This document shows, one piece after another, positions 45,321 through 62,356 of a DNA stretch of 64,000 nucleotides. The position numbers were made by a program, and so were the translations under genes. Within the stretch, counting starts at the first letter, position 1. The number at the start of each line of letters is the position of its first letter. A model generated the notes under the pieces. It ran no database searches. It was not told where the DNA came from and was given only the letters and a program-made list of their open reading frames with translations. This stretch comes from Comamonas terrae (GTDB taxonomy: Bacteria > Pseudomonadota > Gammaproteobacteria > Burkholderiales > Burkholderiaceae_C): NCBI RefSeq assembly GCF_001544075.1, contig NZ_BCNT01000011.1, forward strand, positions 53,943-117,942, read 5' to 3'.

Positions 45321-45725
45321 TCAGGCACGCCCCACCAGCGGCGGCAGCGCCTTCGGGTCTCGGCTCATCTGGTAGCCCGACCACAGGCTTTGCGCAATGC
45401 GGCGGGCAGCCCGCCCCGCCTGCTCGGCCAGGGCGCGGTTGGGCTGATCGGCCAGCGTGGCCTCGAACAGGCCCAGCCAGCGCTCGAACAATTCCATGCT
45501 CAGCCCCGGCAGTGCCGCATGCCTGGGCATGGGCGCACCCGAAAAGCGCGCCGTGCGCCGCAAGATGGCCGACCAGAAATCCACCAGCCTGGCCAGATGG
45601 CGGTCCCAGTCGTCGATGTGCGCATCGCAGATGGGCCCCAGGATCTCGTCCTGGCGCACACGCGCATAGAACGCATGCACCAGGCGGACCACTTCTTCCT
45701 CGGTACATAGTTCATCGGTGCCCAT
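45321..45725 (-). CDS. Group III truncated haemoglobin
   Basis: 134 residues. The family pattern includes VHAFYARVRQDEILGPIC (Tyr B10 in FYARV), the HLARLVDFWSAILRR helix, GAPMPRHAALP with the presumed proximal His, and the closing LFEATLAD helix. AAGGAGT precedes the ATG at 45725. Cytoplasmic O2/NO-binding haem protein, role unknown in this family. It stands alone between recC and the tRNA-Phe gene. Confidence 0.9.
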   Translation of the reverse strand: MGTDELCTEEEVVRLVHAFYARVRQDEILGPICDAHIDDWDRHLARLVDFWSAILRRTARFSGAPMPRHAALPGLSMELFERWLGLFEATLADQPNRALAEQAGRAARRIAQSLWSGYQMSRDPKALPPLVGRA

Positions 45726-45855
45726 CGCGACTCCTTCCTGCGCCTGCTTCCGCCCAGAATGTATCTGGCGAGCATCCCATGAAACACAAGGGGCATGAGC
45801 CGAGGCCCGTGGCAGTGGCAATGCCCCCACCAGCAGCCGCATGAGCCGGTAGGCA

Positions 45856-45893
45856 AAACAAAAAACCCCGGCACCTTGCAGTGCTGGGGTTTT
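45856..45893 (-). terminator. Rho-independent terminator after tRNA-Phe
   Basis: On the minus strand, AAAACCCC-A-GCAC pairs with GTGC-C-GGGGTTTT around TGCAAG, followed by further T. It begins 6 bp after the tRNA 3' end. Confidence 0.92.
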
Positions 45894-45898
45894 GAATC

Positions 45899-45974
45899 TG
45901 GTGGCCTGGGACGGAATCGAACCGCCGACACAAGGATTTTCAATCCTCTGCTCTACCGACTGAGCTACCGGGCC
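45899..45974 (-). tRNA. tRNA-Phe (GAA)
   Basis: 76 nt including an encoded CCA. The anticodon loop reads TTGAAAA with anticodon GAA. The D arm (GCTC/GAGC) and T arm (GGCGG/CCGTC, with TTCGATT loop) are sound. The acceptor stem is GGCCCGG/CCAGGCC, leaving a C5-A68 mismatch, and the anticodon stem has G27-U43. A TATAAT-like -10 lies at 45999-46004, 25 bp upstream. The mismatch could be natural or a sequencing error. Confidence 0.95.
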
Positions 45975-46051
45975 TAGCGTTGTTGCGCTGAAGCCGTGAT
46001 TATAGGCATACTTTTCGACCTCAAATGGAAATTCGCAAATTTTTTGCGAAA

Positions 46052-46720
46052 TCAGCCGCGGCGATTGCGTCCGAGGTCCACGCCCAGCTGGCGCAGCTTG
46101 CGGTACAGGTGGGTGCGCTCCAGGCCGGTCTTCTCGGCCACGCGGGTCATGGAACCGCCTTCGCGGGCCAGGTGGAATTCGAAATAGGCTTTCTCGAAGC
46201 CGTCGCGCGCCTCGCGCAGCGGACGGTCCAGGTCGAAGCCCTGGTGCGAATGCGGCAGGCTGTCTTCGGCCGACTGCGCGGTGATGCTTGCGGCAGGCGC
46301 GGGGGCGGAGCCACCTTCCGCAGCGGCAGCCGGCGACTCGGACGAGGAGCTGGAGGCGTTGCGGCTCAGGCCCTGTTCCACGGCCTTGAGCAGCTTCTGC
46401 ATGGTGATGGGCTTTTCGAGAAAGGACAGCGCGCCGATGCGCGTGGCCTCCACCGCGGTCTCGATGGTGGCATGGCCGCTCATCATGATGACGGGCATGG
46501 TCAGCTGCCCGGCCGAGGCCCATTCCTTGAGCAAGGTCACGCCGTCGGTGTCGGGCATCCAGATGTCCAGCAGCACCAGGTCGTAGTTGCTGGAGCCACG
46601 GGCAATACGTGCCTGGTTGGCGTTCTCGGCCAGGTCCACACTATGACCTTCGTCGTTGAGGATTTCCGACAACAGATCCCTGATCCCCAGTTCGTCGTCG
46701 ACCACCAGTATGTTTGCCAT
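46052..46720 (-). CDS. NtrX-like response regulator lacking the AAA+ domain
   Basis: 222 residues. The receiver domain (1-118) has the acidic pocket DDE at 8-10, phospho-Asp in LVLLDIWMPDTDG (about 52) and the conserved Lys in LEKPIT. An Ala/Ser/Pro-rich linker covers about 122-160. A Fis-type helix-turn-helix (about 175-217) ends in MTRVAEKTGLERTHLYRKLR. NtrX/NtrC proteins normally have a 240-residue sigma-54-activating ATPase between these parts; it is missing here with no frameshift. The protein therefore probably binds DNA without activating sigma-54. It follows the NtrY-like kinase by 48 bp. Confidence 0.88.
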   Translation of the reverse strand: MANILVVDDELGIRDLLSEILNDEGHSVDLAENANQARIARGSSNYDLVLLDIWMPDTDGVTLLKEWASAGQLTMPVIMMSGHATIETAVEATRIGALSFLEKPITMQKLLKAVEQGLSRNASSSSSESPAAAAEGGSAPAPAASITAQSAEDSLPHSHQGFDLDRPLREARDGFEKAYFEFHLAREGGSMTRVAEKTGLERTHLYRKLRQLGVDLGRNRRG

Positions 46721-46768
46721 GTGTCTAAAAGCCTATTGCTGTACTGAGTGCAAAACGTTGCCAGGCCG

Positions 46769-49078
46769 TTATGCACGGTCATTAGGCGCAAATGATAGCG
46801 ACACTTGCGCGCCTTGAACCACCCCGTCTTCCTCTCGATTGCCCAGATCAACCCGAGCATGGTGCTCGTCGGCAATCTTTTTCACCACGGCCAGCCCCAA
46901 TCCCGTGCCTCGGGCCTTGGTGGTGACATAGGGCTCGAACGCCCGTTGCAGGATATTGGGGGCAAAGCCCGTGCCGCTGTCGCAGATGTTCATGCGCACG
47001 CGCTGCGCTGCGGCATTCCAGCGGGTTTCGATGAATACCGGCCCCGGAGTCTGCCCTGTTTCCTGGGCCTTCTGGGCCGTGGCATCCTGGGCATTTTGCA
47101 AAAGATTGTGGATGACCTGGCGCAGCTGCTGGCTGTCGCCGCGGATCTGCGGGCACTCGGGGTCCAGCGAGGCGTTGACGACCACGGTCGCGTTCTCCTC
47201 GCCATACAGCTGCAGCACTTCGGTGATCAGGGCATTGAGGTCCAGCGGCTGCAGATTGGCCGCCGGCAGGCGCGCATATTCGCGGAACTCTTCGACCAGG
47301 CGCTTCATGGCGCCGACCTGGTCGACGATGGTCTTGACCGATTTGGCCAGCAGCGCCTGTTCCGCGGGCTGCAGCTTGTCGGTCAGCTTCATGGCCAGGC
47401 GCTCGGCCGACAGCTGGATGGGGGTGAGCGGATTCTTGATCTCGTGGGCCACGCGCCGCGCCACCTCGCCCCAGGCCTGGGCACGCTGGGCCGAGACGAT
47501 CTCGGAAATATCGTCGAACACCAGCAGCCGCTGGGCGTCGGGCAGCTCCGCGCCGCGCATGACGAGGCTGGTGGTGTTTTGCACCACGCCGCCGTCGCCG
47601 GCATCGAGCTCGTATACCTGCTGCCAGCGGTCACGCCCCTGGGTGGCCGCCTGGTCGCCGAGGAACAGCTCGAACTGCTCCTGCACCACGCGGCCGAAAT
47701 CCTGCAGGCCCGAGACATCGGCCAGCTTCTTGCCGCGGAACACCGCCATGGGCGCGCGCAGAATGCGCGTCGCGCCCGGGTTGCTGAGCACGATGCGGCC
47801 GTTCTTGTCGAGCACGATCACGCCCGAGGTCAGGTTGTCCAGGATGGTCTGCAGATTGCCGCGGGCTGCGTCGAGCTGCAGCAGGTTGCGGTTGGCATCG
47901 GCGCGCGCATCGGCCAGCTGCTGGGTCATGAGGGCGAAGGAGCGCGTGAGGCCGCCGATCTCGTCCTTGCTCTGCAGGGCCGGCTTGGGCCGCAGGTCGC
48001 CGCGCGCCACATCGCGCATGCCCTGCGCCAGCAGCAGCAGGGGCTTGGCCAGCTGGTTGCCCAGCACCACGGCCAGCACCACGGCGCCGAAGACGGCTAG
48101 GAACAGCGCCAGCGTCAGCGTGCCGATGTACATGCGCTGCAGGCCACCGCGCGCCAGCGCCCGCTCCTGGTATTCGCGGTTGGCGGCCTGCACTGCCAGC
48201 GCATTGGTCACCAGGGTGGTCGGCAGCGGAATCGTGACCTGCAGGTAGCGCGGCTCTGCCAGCAGCCCCACCGTGGGATTCGGTATCAGCGCGAGTATGC
48301 GCACACGTGCATTGGCGGCTGCATCGGCAGGCTGGGCATCGCTGCTGTCGTCGTCCAGCCCTTCGATGCTGGCCACAGCCCGCGGCTCGCCCTGTTCGCG
48401 CAGGTTGCGCAGCATCTGGGCACCGGGCTTTTCGGGCTTGAGGTCGAACTGGGATTTGCCCACGCTGGCAATGGCACGCCCGGCAGCGCTCCACAGCACG
48501 GCATCGGTGGCCCCGAGCTGATCGCGTATGCGCTCCAGCATCAGCGCCGCGCCGGCTTCGGAAACCTGGGACAGCTGCGCCCCGGCCGTGCGCGTGTTGT
48601 TGGCCATGTCGTTGGCCACGGTGTCCAGCGTGGCGCTGGCCAGGCTCACGCCGGCCGACAGCGCGCCCTCCACCTTGACGTCGAACCAGCTCTCGATCGA
48701 GCGCGAGACGAACTGGTAGGACACCACATAGATCAGCAGCCCCGGCACCAGGCCCACCAGCGTGAAGATACCGGCCAGCTTGAGCAGCAGCTTGCTGCCG
48801 AAGCGCCCGCGCTTGAGGCGCAGCGCAAGGCGCAGCCCGCCCCAGACCAGAACGCACAGCAGCATGCCCGAAACCAGGATGTTGGCCGCCAGCAGCCAGT
48901 TGTAGTTGCGTTCATAGGCCAGGCGGTTGTTGGTGGCCAGCGTGAGCATGAACAGCAGCAGTACGCCGACCACGGCCATCAGCGCCACGCCGGTGCCCAC
49001 GGCCCAGCGCGTGGACCGCGACCAGCGCTCCGCGCTGGGAATCGAGGCTTCGCCGTCCAGGTCCTTGAATTCGGGCAT
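46769..49078 (-). CDS. NtrY-like membrane sensor histidine kinase
   Basis: 769 residues. Membrane helices lie near 25-48, 64-85 and 100-125, then a periplasmic sensor region (about 130-300), another helix near 318-342, HAMP, PAS (about 405-510), HisKA with the phospho-His in VAHEIKNPLTP (about 545) and an ATPase with DSGTGFAP and GTGLGLAVV. It is the partner of the NtrX-like regulator just downstream. The start ATG shares one base with the DUF4390 stop (TGATG at 49076-49080), implying coupling. The signal sensed is unknown. Confidence 0.92.
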   Translation of the reverse strand: MPEFKDLDGEASIPSAERWSRSTRWAVGTGVALMAVVGVLLLFMLTLATNNRLAYERNYNWLLAANILVSGMLLCVLVWGGLRLALRLKRGRFGSKLLLKLAGIFTLVGLVPGLLIYVVSYQFVSRSIESWFDVKVEGALSAGVSLASATLDTVANDMANNTRTAGAQLSQVSEAGAALMLERIRDQLGATDAVLWSAAGRAIASVGKSQFDLKPEKPGAQMLRNLREQGEPRAVASIEGLDDDSSDAQPADAAANARVRILALIPNPTVGLLAEPRYLQVTIPLPTTLVTNALAVQAANREYQERALARGGLQRMYIGTLTLALFLAVFGAVVLAVVLGNQLAKPLLLLAQGMRDVARGDLRPKPALQSKDEIGGLTRSFALMTQQLADARADANRNLLQLDAARGNLQTILDNLTSGVIVLDKNGRIVLSNPGATRILRAPMAVFRGKKLADVSGLQDFGRVVQEQFELFLGDQAATQGRDRWQQVYELDAGDGGVVQNTTSLVMRGAELPDAQRLLVFDDISEIVSAQRAQAWGEVARRVAHEIKNPLTPIQLSAERLAMKLTDKLQPAEQALLAKSVKTIVDQVGAMKRLVEEFREYARLPAANLQPLDLNALITEVLQLYGEENATVVVNASLDPECPQIRGDSQQLRQVIHNLLQNAQDATAQKAQETGQTPGPVFIETRWNAAAQRVRMNICDSGTGFAPNILQRAFEPYVTTKARGTGLGLAVVKKIADEHHARVDLGNREEDGVVQGAQVSLSFAPNDRA

Positions 49079-49746
49079 CAGGGCGCAGGCTCCAGATTCT
49101 GGGTGCGCGACAGCTGCAGGTTCCAGCCCGAGCGCCCCAGCGCGCCGATCTGCAGGGGGCGGGGCAGCGCGGACAGGTCCATGCGAAAGCGCAGTTGCAC
49201 CGAGACACCCGAGGTCGAGCTCAGCTGGCCGGGCTCCAGGATCTTCCAGCGCGATATGCGCTGGATGGCGGCCATCGCGTCCTCCAGGTGCTCATAGGTC
49301 TGGCCCAGGGCCAGGCCCAGCCCGGCACTGGTGAAGGAGGTGTTGGAAATATGCAGGCGCCAGCGCCGCGTCAAGGGCTGGTGGCTCAGGCGGTAATAAC
49401 GGCTGGCCGTGCCCAGATGCTGGTCGGACCAGTACCAGCGCTCGCGCTGCACCTGGGCCTCGGCCACGAAATACATGGGAATGCCCTGGCGCAGGGCGTC
49501 GTCGACCTGCGCAGGCAGCTCGAACTGCAGGTTGGCCGAGAGAAAGACGCCCTCGTCCGTGCGCTCCACCTGCATGCTGCTGATATCGGGCGGCGCGATA
49601 TCGGCATGGGCCGGCATGGGGACCATGCCGCACAAGCCCGACACCAGGCCCCACAGCAGAACCACACGCCACAGGCCCGACGCCAGGGCGTTAGCGCGTT
49701 TTTTCCAGCAGAGCGTAAAAAAAGCCGTCGTGGTCACCCAGAGCAT
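49078..49746 (-). CDS. DUF4390-family secreted protein
   Basis: Up to 222 residues. A hydrophobic helix (about 26-43) looks like a signal or anchor ending near MPAHADI. The conserved mature part includes FLSANLQFELPAQVDDALRQG split around GIPMYF, and WYWSD. DUF4390 genes regularly sit between rsmB and the NtrY-like kinase in Burkholderiales, as here. The ATG at 49746 makes the gene overlap the rsmB end by 56 bp; a GTG near codon 28 would avoid that but shorten the helix. Function unknown, perhaps a periplasmic partner of the kinase. Confidence 0.85.
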   Translation of the reverse strand: MLWVTTTAFFTLCWKKRANALASGLWRVVLLWGLVSGLCGMVPMPAHADIAPPDISSMQVERTDEGVFLSANLQFELPAQVDDALRQGIPMYFVAEAQVQRERWYWSDQHLGTASRYYRLSHQPLTRRWRLHISNTSFTSAGLGLALGQTYEHLEDAMAAIQRISRWKILEPGQLSSTSGVSVQLRFRMDLSALPRPLQIGALGRSGWNLQLSRTQNLEPAP

Positions 49747-51073
49747 TGTCGGCCACGCAACCCGGTTTATCGGCTTTGCCGGGAATTAAATGGCCCGGTG
49801 CGGGCAAGCTTCGGGCCGTAGTGTTGCGTGCAAGAAACGCTTGCACCTGGGCATCGCCCTCGGCCTTGAAGACCGAGCAGGTGCAGTACACCATGCGGCC
49901 GCCGGGCTTGAGCAGCGGCCACAGCGTGTCGAGCAGGCGCGACTGGATCCCGGCCAGCTGGGCCACATCGCTTTCGCGGCGCAGCCAGCGCACATCGGGC
50001 TGGCGCCGCACAATGCCCGAAGCCGTGCAGGGCGCATCGAGCAAGATGGCGTCGAACGGCTGCCCGCCGCATTGCTGCGCGAACCAGTCCTCGGGCCGGG
50101 ACGCATCGGCCACCAGCACCTGGGCCTGCAGGCCCAGGCGGCCCAGCGTGTCCTTGATGCGCTCCGCGCGCTCGGCATCGATCTCCAGCGCCGTGACCTG
50201 CAGCGCACCCGGCTGCGCGTATTCGAGCAGATGGGCCGTCTTGCCGCCCGGCGCCGCGCAGGCGTCCAGCACGCGCAAGGGCTGCGTGGCCGGCGCCAAC
50301 CCGTCCAGCAGCAGCGGCGCCGCGGCCTGCGCTGCGGCATCCTGCACCGAGGCCCAGCCCTGCCCGAAATGCGGCAAGGCCTGTACCGCCACGGCCCGCT
50401 CCAGCTGCAACCCCATGTCGGCCACCGTCAGGGAATTCAATTCGATAGCAGCCAGCGCCGATTGATATTGGGTTTGCGTCGCTTTTTGCCGATTCACGCG
50501 CAAGGTCATGGGCGGCTGGGCATTGTTGGCCGCGAGAATGCGCTGCCAGTCCTGCGGATGGTCCTTCTTCAGGCGCTCAATCCACCAGGCCGGATGGTTC
50601 CAGACGGCCACGGGGTCGGCTTCGGTGGCGGCCACCAATGCATCGCGCTCGCGCAGAAAGCGGCGCAGGCAGGCATTGATGAAGCCGGACTGGGCTCGTG
50701 CCGCGCCGCGCTTGGCGGCCTCCACGGCCTGGTTGACCAAGGTGAAAGGCGGATAAGGCGCCTGCGCCTCGTCCCAGGCCAGCGCCAGCGCCGTGCACAG
50801 CAAGGCACTGACCCTGGGCGCAGGCGCACGCGGCGCCAGCTGCTTTTGCAGCGCCTGCGCGCGCCCCAGCTGGCGCAGCACCTGGAACAGCAGGGCCTGC
50901 ACGCCGGGGCGCAGGCGCTGCGGCACCTGGGCCAGCACCGCCTTGCTGGACTGTCCGCCCAGGATGCCGTGCAAGGCCTGGGCCGCGGCCTCCAGCTGCT
51001 GCCATAGGGCAGGCGCGGCAGCGGAATGCGCAGCGGCGGCTGGCGACGATTTTTTCTCGGACGGTTGGCTCAT
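49691..51073 (-). CDS. rsmB: 16S rRNA m5C967 methyltransferase
   Basis: 460 residues. The N-terminal NusB-like RNA-binding domain (about 20-165) is followed by a SAM-dependent methyltransferase. The SAM motif is VLDACAAPGGKTAHLLE; the two catalytic-loop Cys lie in LDAPCTASG and VYCTCSVF. The ATG at 51073 (MSQPSEKK) is chosen because longer readings add an unlikely hydrophobic stretch. Codons near 50432-50470 carry the dispersed repeat. It heads the rsmB-DUF4390-kinase-regulator set. Confidence 0.94.
   Translation of the reverse strand: MSQPSEKKSSPAAAAHSAAAPALWQQLEAAAQALHGILGGQSSKAVLAQVPQRLRPGVQALLFQVLRQLGRAQALQKQLAPRAPAPRVSALLCTALALAWDEAQAPYPPFTLVNQAVEAAKRGAARAQSGFINACLRRFLRERDALVAATEADPVAVWNHPAWWIERLKKDHPQDWQRILAANNAQPPMTLRVNRQKATQTQYQSALAAIELNSLTVADMGLQLERAVAVQALPHFGQGWASVQDAAAQAAAPLLLDGLAPATQPLRVLDACAAPGGKTAHLLEYAQPGALQVTALEIDAERAERIKDTLGRLGLQAQVLVADASRPEDWFAQQCGGQPFDAILLDAPCTASGIVRRQPDVRWLRRESDVAQLAGIQSRLLDTLWPLLKPGGRMVYCTCSVFKAEGDAQVQAFLARNTTARSLPAPGHLIPGKADKPGCVADNALGDHDGFFYALLEKTR
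50432..50470. repeat. Dispersed repeat half-site inside rsmB
   Basis: The plus strand reads TTCGATAGCAGCCAGCGCC, close to the half-site CCATAGCTGCCAGCGCC at 21787-21803. The local sequence is AT-rich next to the rest of rsmB and stays in frame, encoding a stretch around SALAAIELNSL. Confidence 0.45.
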
Positions 51074-51200
51074 GGGCGGCAGGCCTCTGGAATAAAGGCG
51101 ATCTCGAAAAAACAGAAACAGGACGGACGCAAACAGGAAAGTGCCAAGAGCCTTGGCGAAGGGCAAGGGCTATGCCCGAACCGGTTTGCGCAAGTCGCAG

Positions 51201-51244
51201 GAAAAGAAAAACGCTCCCGTCTGCGCTGGGCAGAGCGGGAGCGT
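51201..51244 (-). terminator. Rho-independent terminator after rpoC
   Basis: On the minus strand ACGCTCCCG (51244-51236) pairs with CGGGAGCGT (51219-51211), 9 bp perfect, followed by TTTTTC. It ends the ribosomal-RNA polymerase operon and isolates rsmB. Confidence 0.93.
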
Positions 51245-51294
51245 GGAGCTGTTTTCGCTCCGGAGCGGTGACCCGCCCCGGAAGAATGTGCAGC

Positions 51295-55521
<4,227 letters not shown>

Positions 55522-55541
55522 GGACTCTTTCCCTTTTCAAA

Positions 55542-59654
<4,113 letters not shown>

Positions 59655-59819
59655 GAGATCTCCGGGCAAAGACATGAGTCCTGGGTCTGCGACGACTGCC
59701 CCACATGGGAAGCTCCCTGCGGGCTTGGCGGTTGGCCACTACCAACCATGGCTGACGGCGATGCGTTGCACATCGCCCGAACCAAGGCATCTTCTGCTGT
59801 CGGATTGTCAGAAGACACT

Positions 59820-59851
59820 AAAAAGCAGACTCCCTTGGAAACCTGCTTTTT
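59820..59851 (-). terminator. Hairpin with T-run between rplL and rpoB (attenuator candidate)
   Basis: Perfect 9-bp arms AAAAAGCAG and CTGCTTTTT flank a 14-base loop. The stem ends in a T-run on the minus strand, so it may cut transcription entering rpoB. The symmetrical A/T ends would work in either direction. Confidence 0.7.
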
Positions 59852-59886
59852 GGTGTGTTCTTTCAGCGCGTCCCACAAGCGCCAAA

Positions 59887-59915
59887 GGCTGGAGACCCCG
59901 AAAGAGTCTCCAGCC
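59887..59915 (-). terminator. GC-rich hairpin after rplL
   Basis: Perfect 10-bp arms GGCTGGAGAC (59887-59896) and GTCTCCAGCC (59906-59915) around a 9-base loop. It lies 16 bp after the rplL stop. It lacks a real T-run, so a pause or RNase III-type processing site is as likely as a terminator. Confidence 0.6.
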
Positions 59916-59930
59916 CTTGAAACAACTGAA

Positions 59931-60308
59931 TTACTTCAGTTCAGCCTTGGCACCGGCTTCGACCAGCTTCTTCACAGCGGCTTCAGCGTCAGCCTTGGGA
60001 GCGGCTTCCTTCACGGTCTTGGGAGCGCCGTCCACCAGATCCTTGGCTTCCTTCAGGCCCAGGCCGGTGATTTCACGCACGGCCTTGATGACGGACACCT
60101 TGTTGGCGCCAGCGTCGGTCAGAACCACGTTGAACTCGGTCTTCTCTTCAGCAGCAGCAGCACCGCCGGCAGCACCGCCAGCAGCGGGAGCAGCCATAGC
60201 GGCAGCGCTCACGCCGAACTTCTCTTCAATAGCCTTGACCAGGTCGTTCAGTTCCAGAACAGTCATGCTGTCCAGGGCGGTCAGGAATGCGTCTTTATCG
60301 AATGCCAT
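59931..60308 (-). CDS. rplL: 50S ribosomal protein L7/L12
   Basis: 125 residues. The N-terminal dimerisation domain ([19 protein letters not shown]) is followed by an Ala/Gly-rich hinge at 38-53. The C-terminal factor-binding domain contains [23 protein letters not shown] within the last 75 residues. It lies 37 bp after rplJ in the usual rplJL pair and forms the stalk with L10. Confidence 0.98.
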   Translation of the reverse strand: MAFDKDAFLTALDSMTVLELNDLVKAIEEKFGVSAAAMAAPAAGGAAGGAAAAEEKTEFNVVLTDAGANKVSVIKAVREITGLGLKEAKDLVDGAPKTVKEAAPKADAEAAVKKLVEAGAKAELK

Positions 60309-60345
60309 TTTGATTTCCTAAATTGGTTGGTTTGTTTTGCCGCTA

Positions 60346-60858
60346 TCAAGCAGCAGCTGCCTCGGCAGAGCCTTCGCCCTTCTTGGCCGCCAGGGCGCCC
60401 AGCACCACGGCTGTACGCGAGATAGGCGACATGAGCAAGCCGCACAGTTGTGCGAGCAGGACTTCCTTGGAGGGGATATTTGCCAGTTGCTTAACGCCGT
60501 TGACGTCCAGGGCCTTGCCTGCAAACGCGCCACCGCGAATCACCAGCTTGTCGTTGGTCTTCGCGAAATCGGCCACCACCTTGGCGGCAGCCACTGCGTC
60601 TTCAGAGAAGCCATAGACCAGCGGGCCGGTCATCTGGTCGGCGACCACGTCAAACTGGCTGCCAGCCACAGCACGGCGGGCCAGCGTGTTCTTCAACACG
60701 CTCAGGCTCACACCCTTGCTGCGGGCGTCGGCACGCAGTTTGGTCATGTCGGCGACCGTGATGCCGCGGTATTCCGCGATCACAAGCGTTTGAGCTTTAG
60801 CGGCGAGGCTGGTCACTTCATTGATGACCGCTTCTTTCTCACTGCGATTCAGACTCAA
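60346..60858 (-). CDS. rplJ: 50S ribosomal protein L10, TTG start
   Basis: 170 residues starting [15 protein letters not shown]. The start codon is TTG at 60858, set by a strong AAGGAG seven bases upstream and the family N-terminus; no ATG is available nearby. It anchors L7/L12 to the ribosome and in other bacteria represses its own mRNA. A weak start codon fits tight translational control. Confidence 0.96.
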   Translation of the reverse strand: MSLNRSEKEAVINEVTSLAAKAQTLVIAEYRGITVADMTKLRADARSKGVSLSVLKNTLARRAVAGSQFDVVADQMTGPLVYGFSEDAVAAAKVVADFAKTNDKLVIRGGAFAGKALDVNGVKQLANIPSKEVLLAQLCGLLMSPISRTAVVLGALAAKKGEGSAEAAAA

Positions 60859-61086
60859 GGTCTACTCCTTCAAATGCGCACTTGGAGCGAACTCCGCATG
60901 CGCGCTCTTGTTGCAGCGACCAACTGTTTTGGAAATTCTTCCATCTGCAGCGGGATCGCCATCTGCGTTGGCCATCGTGATTAAGTGATCAGAATCACAC
61001 CAACGGTCTTGGATGGCCTGCCAAGACACTCCTGGCAGCCCACCACACCAGGCGGGCATGACTGCTCGCCTGACGATTTCTAGCAA
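60859..61086 (-). promoter_or_regulatory. rplJL leader region
   Basis: 228 bp between rplA and rplJ. In other proteobacteria this spacer carries the rplJ promoter and the L10-binding leader that represses rplJL. Here I can see a nested palindrome, GTGATT-AAG-TGATCA-G-AATCAC, at 60977-60998. The strong AAGGAG lies at its end. A specific L10 fold was not modelled. Confidence 0.5.
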
Positions 61087-61782
<696 letters not shown>

Positions 61783-62214
61783 TTACACACCCTCCACGAT
61801 CACGCCCATCGAACGGGCAGAACCAGCCAGCGTACGCACGGCGGCGTCGACGTCGGCAGCGTTCATGTCCTTCAGCTTGGTCTTGGCGATTTCTTCCAGC
61901 TGCGCACGAGTGATCTTGCCAACCTTGGTCTTCAGGGGGTTGGAAGAGCCCTTGTCCAGCTTCACAGCCTTCTTGATCAGAACGGTTGCGGGCGGCGTCT
62001 TGATGATGAACGTGAAGCTCTTGTCAGCAAAAGCCGTGATCACCACAGGCAGAGGCAGGCCGGGCTCGACACCTTGGGTCTGGGCGTTGAACGCCTTGCA
62101 GAATTCCATGATGTTGAGGCCGCGCTGACCCAGCGCAGGACCGATCGGAGGAGAGGGGTTGGCCTTACCAGCTGGCACTTGCAGCTTGATGAAGCCGACG
62201 ATTTTCTTCGCCAT
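61783..62214 (-). CDS. rplK: 50S ribosomal protein L11
   Basis: 143 residues. The N-terminal signature [23 protein letters not shown] is split by the Pro-rich linker; the C-terminal rRNA-binding domain ends [20 protein letters not shown] in style. A ribosome site GGAGCTTTC precedes the start. The gene has its own sigma-70-like promoter at 62328-62356. Confidence 0.98.
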   Translation of the reverse strand: MAKKIVGFIKLQVPAGKANPSPPIGPALGQRGLNIMEFCKAFNAQTQGVEPGLPLPVVITAFADKSFTFIIKTPPATVLIKKAVKLDKGSSNPLKTKVGKITRAQLEEIAKTKLKDMNAADVDAAVRTLAGSARSMGVIVEGV

Positions 62215-62293
62215 TGAAAGCTCCTTACGGGTATAGCGCCATCCGCATCAACCGTGCAGACAGCTCCCCGGGGGTTACTGACTCTTGTTCAAA

Positions 62294-62322
62294 GCTTCGC
62301 ATCGAGTCAAAAAACGCGAAGC
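62294..62322 (-). promoter_or_regulatory. Hairpin in the rplK leader
   Basis: GCTTCGC (62294-62300) and GCGAAGC (62316-62322) form a 7-bp stem with a 15-base loop. With the promoter at 62328 it would form the first structure of the rplKA mRNA, so it may be a regulatory or stability element. With transcripts from nusG it could work as a weak attenuator. Confidence 0.5.
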
Positions 62323-62327
62323 CGACT

Positions 62328-62356
62328 ATTGTATTTCGTCTCTCAAGTTTTTTCAA
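62328..62356 (-). promoter_or_regulatory. Sigma-70-like promoter for rplKA
   Basis: On the minus strand TTGAAA (62356-62351) and TACAAT (62333-62328) are 17 bp apart. The -35 lies inside the 3' end of nusG. The start point would be near 62321. Confidence 0.72.

Noticed and set aside
46052..46720. NtrX-like gene as a truncated pseudogene
   Set aside because: Both terminal domains are intact, the linker is in frame and the gene is tightly placed after its kinase; the short form looks like the real product.
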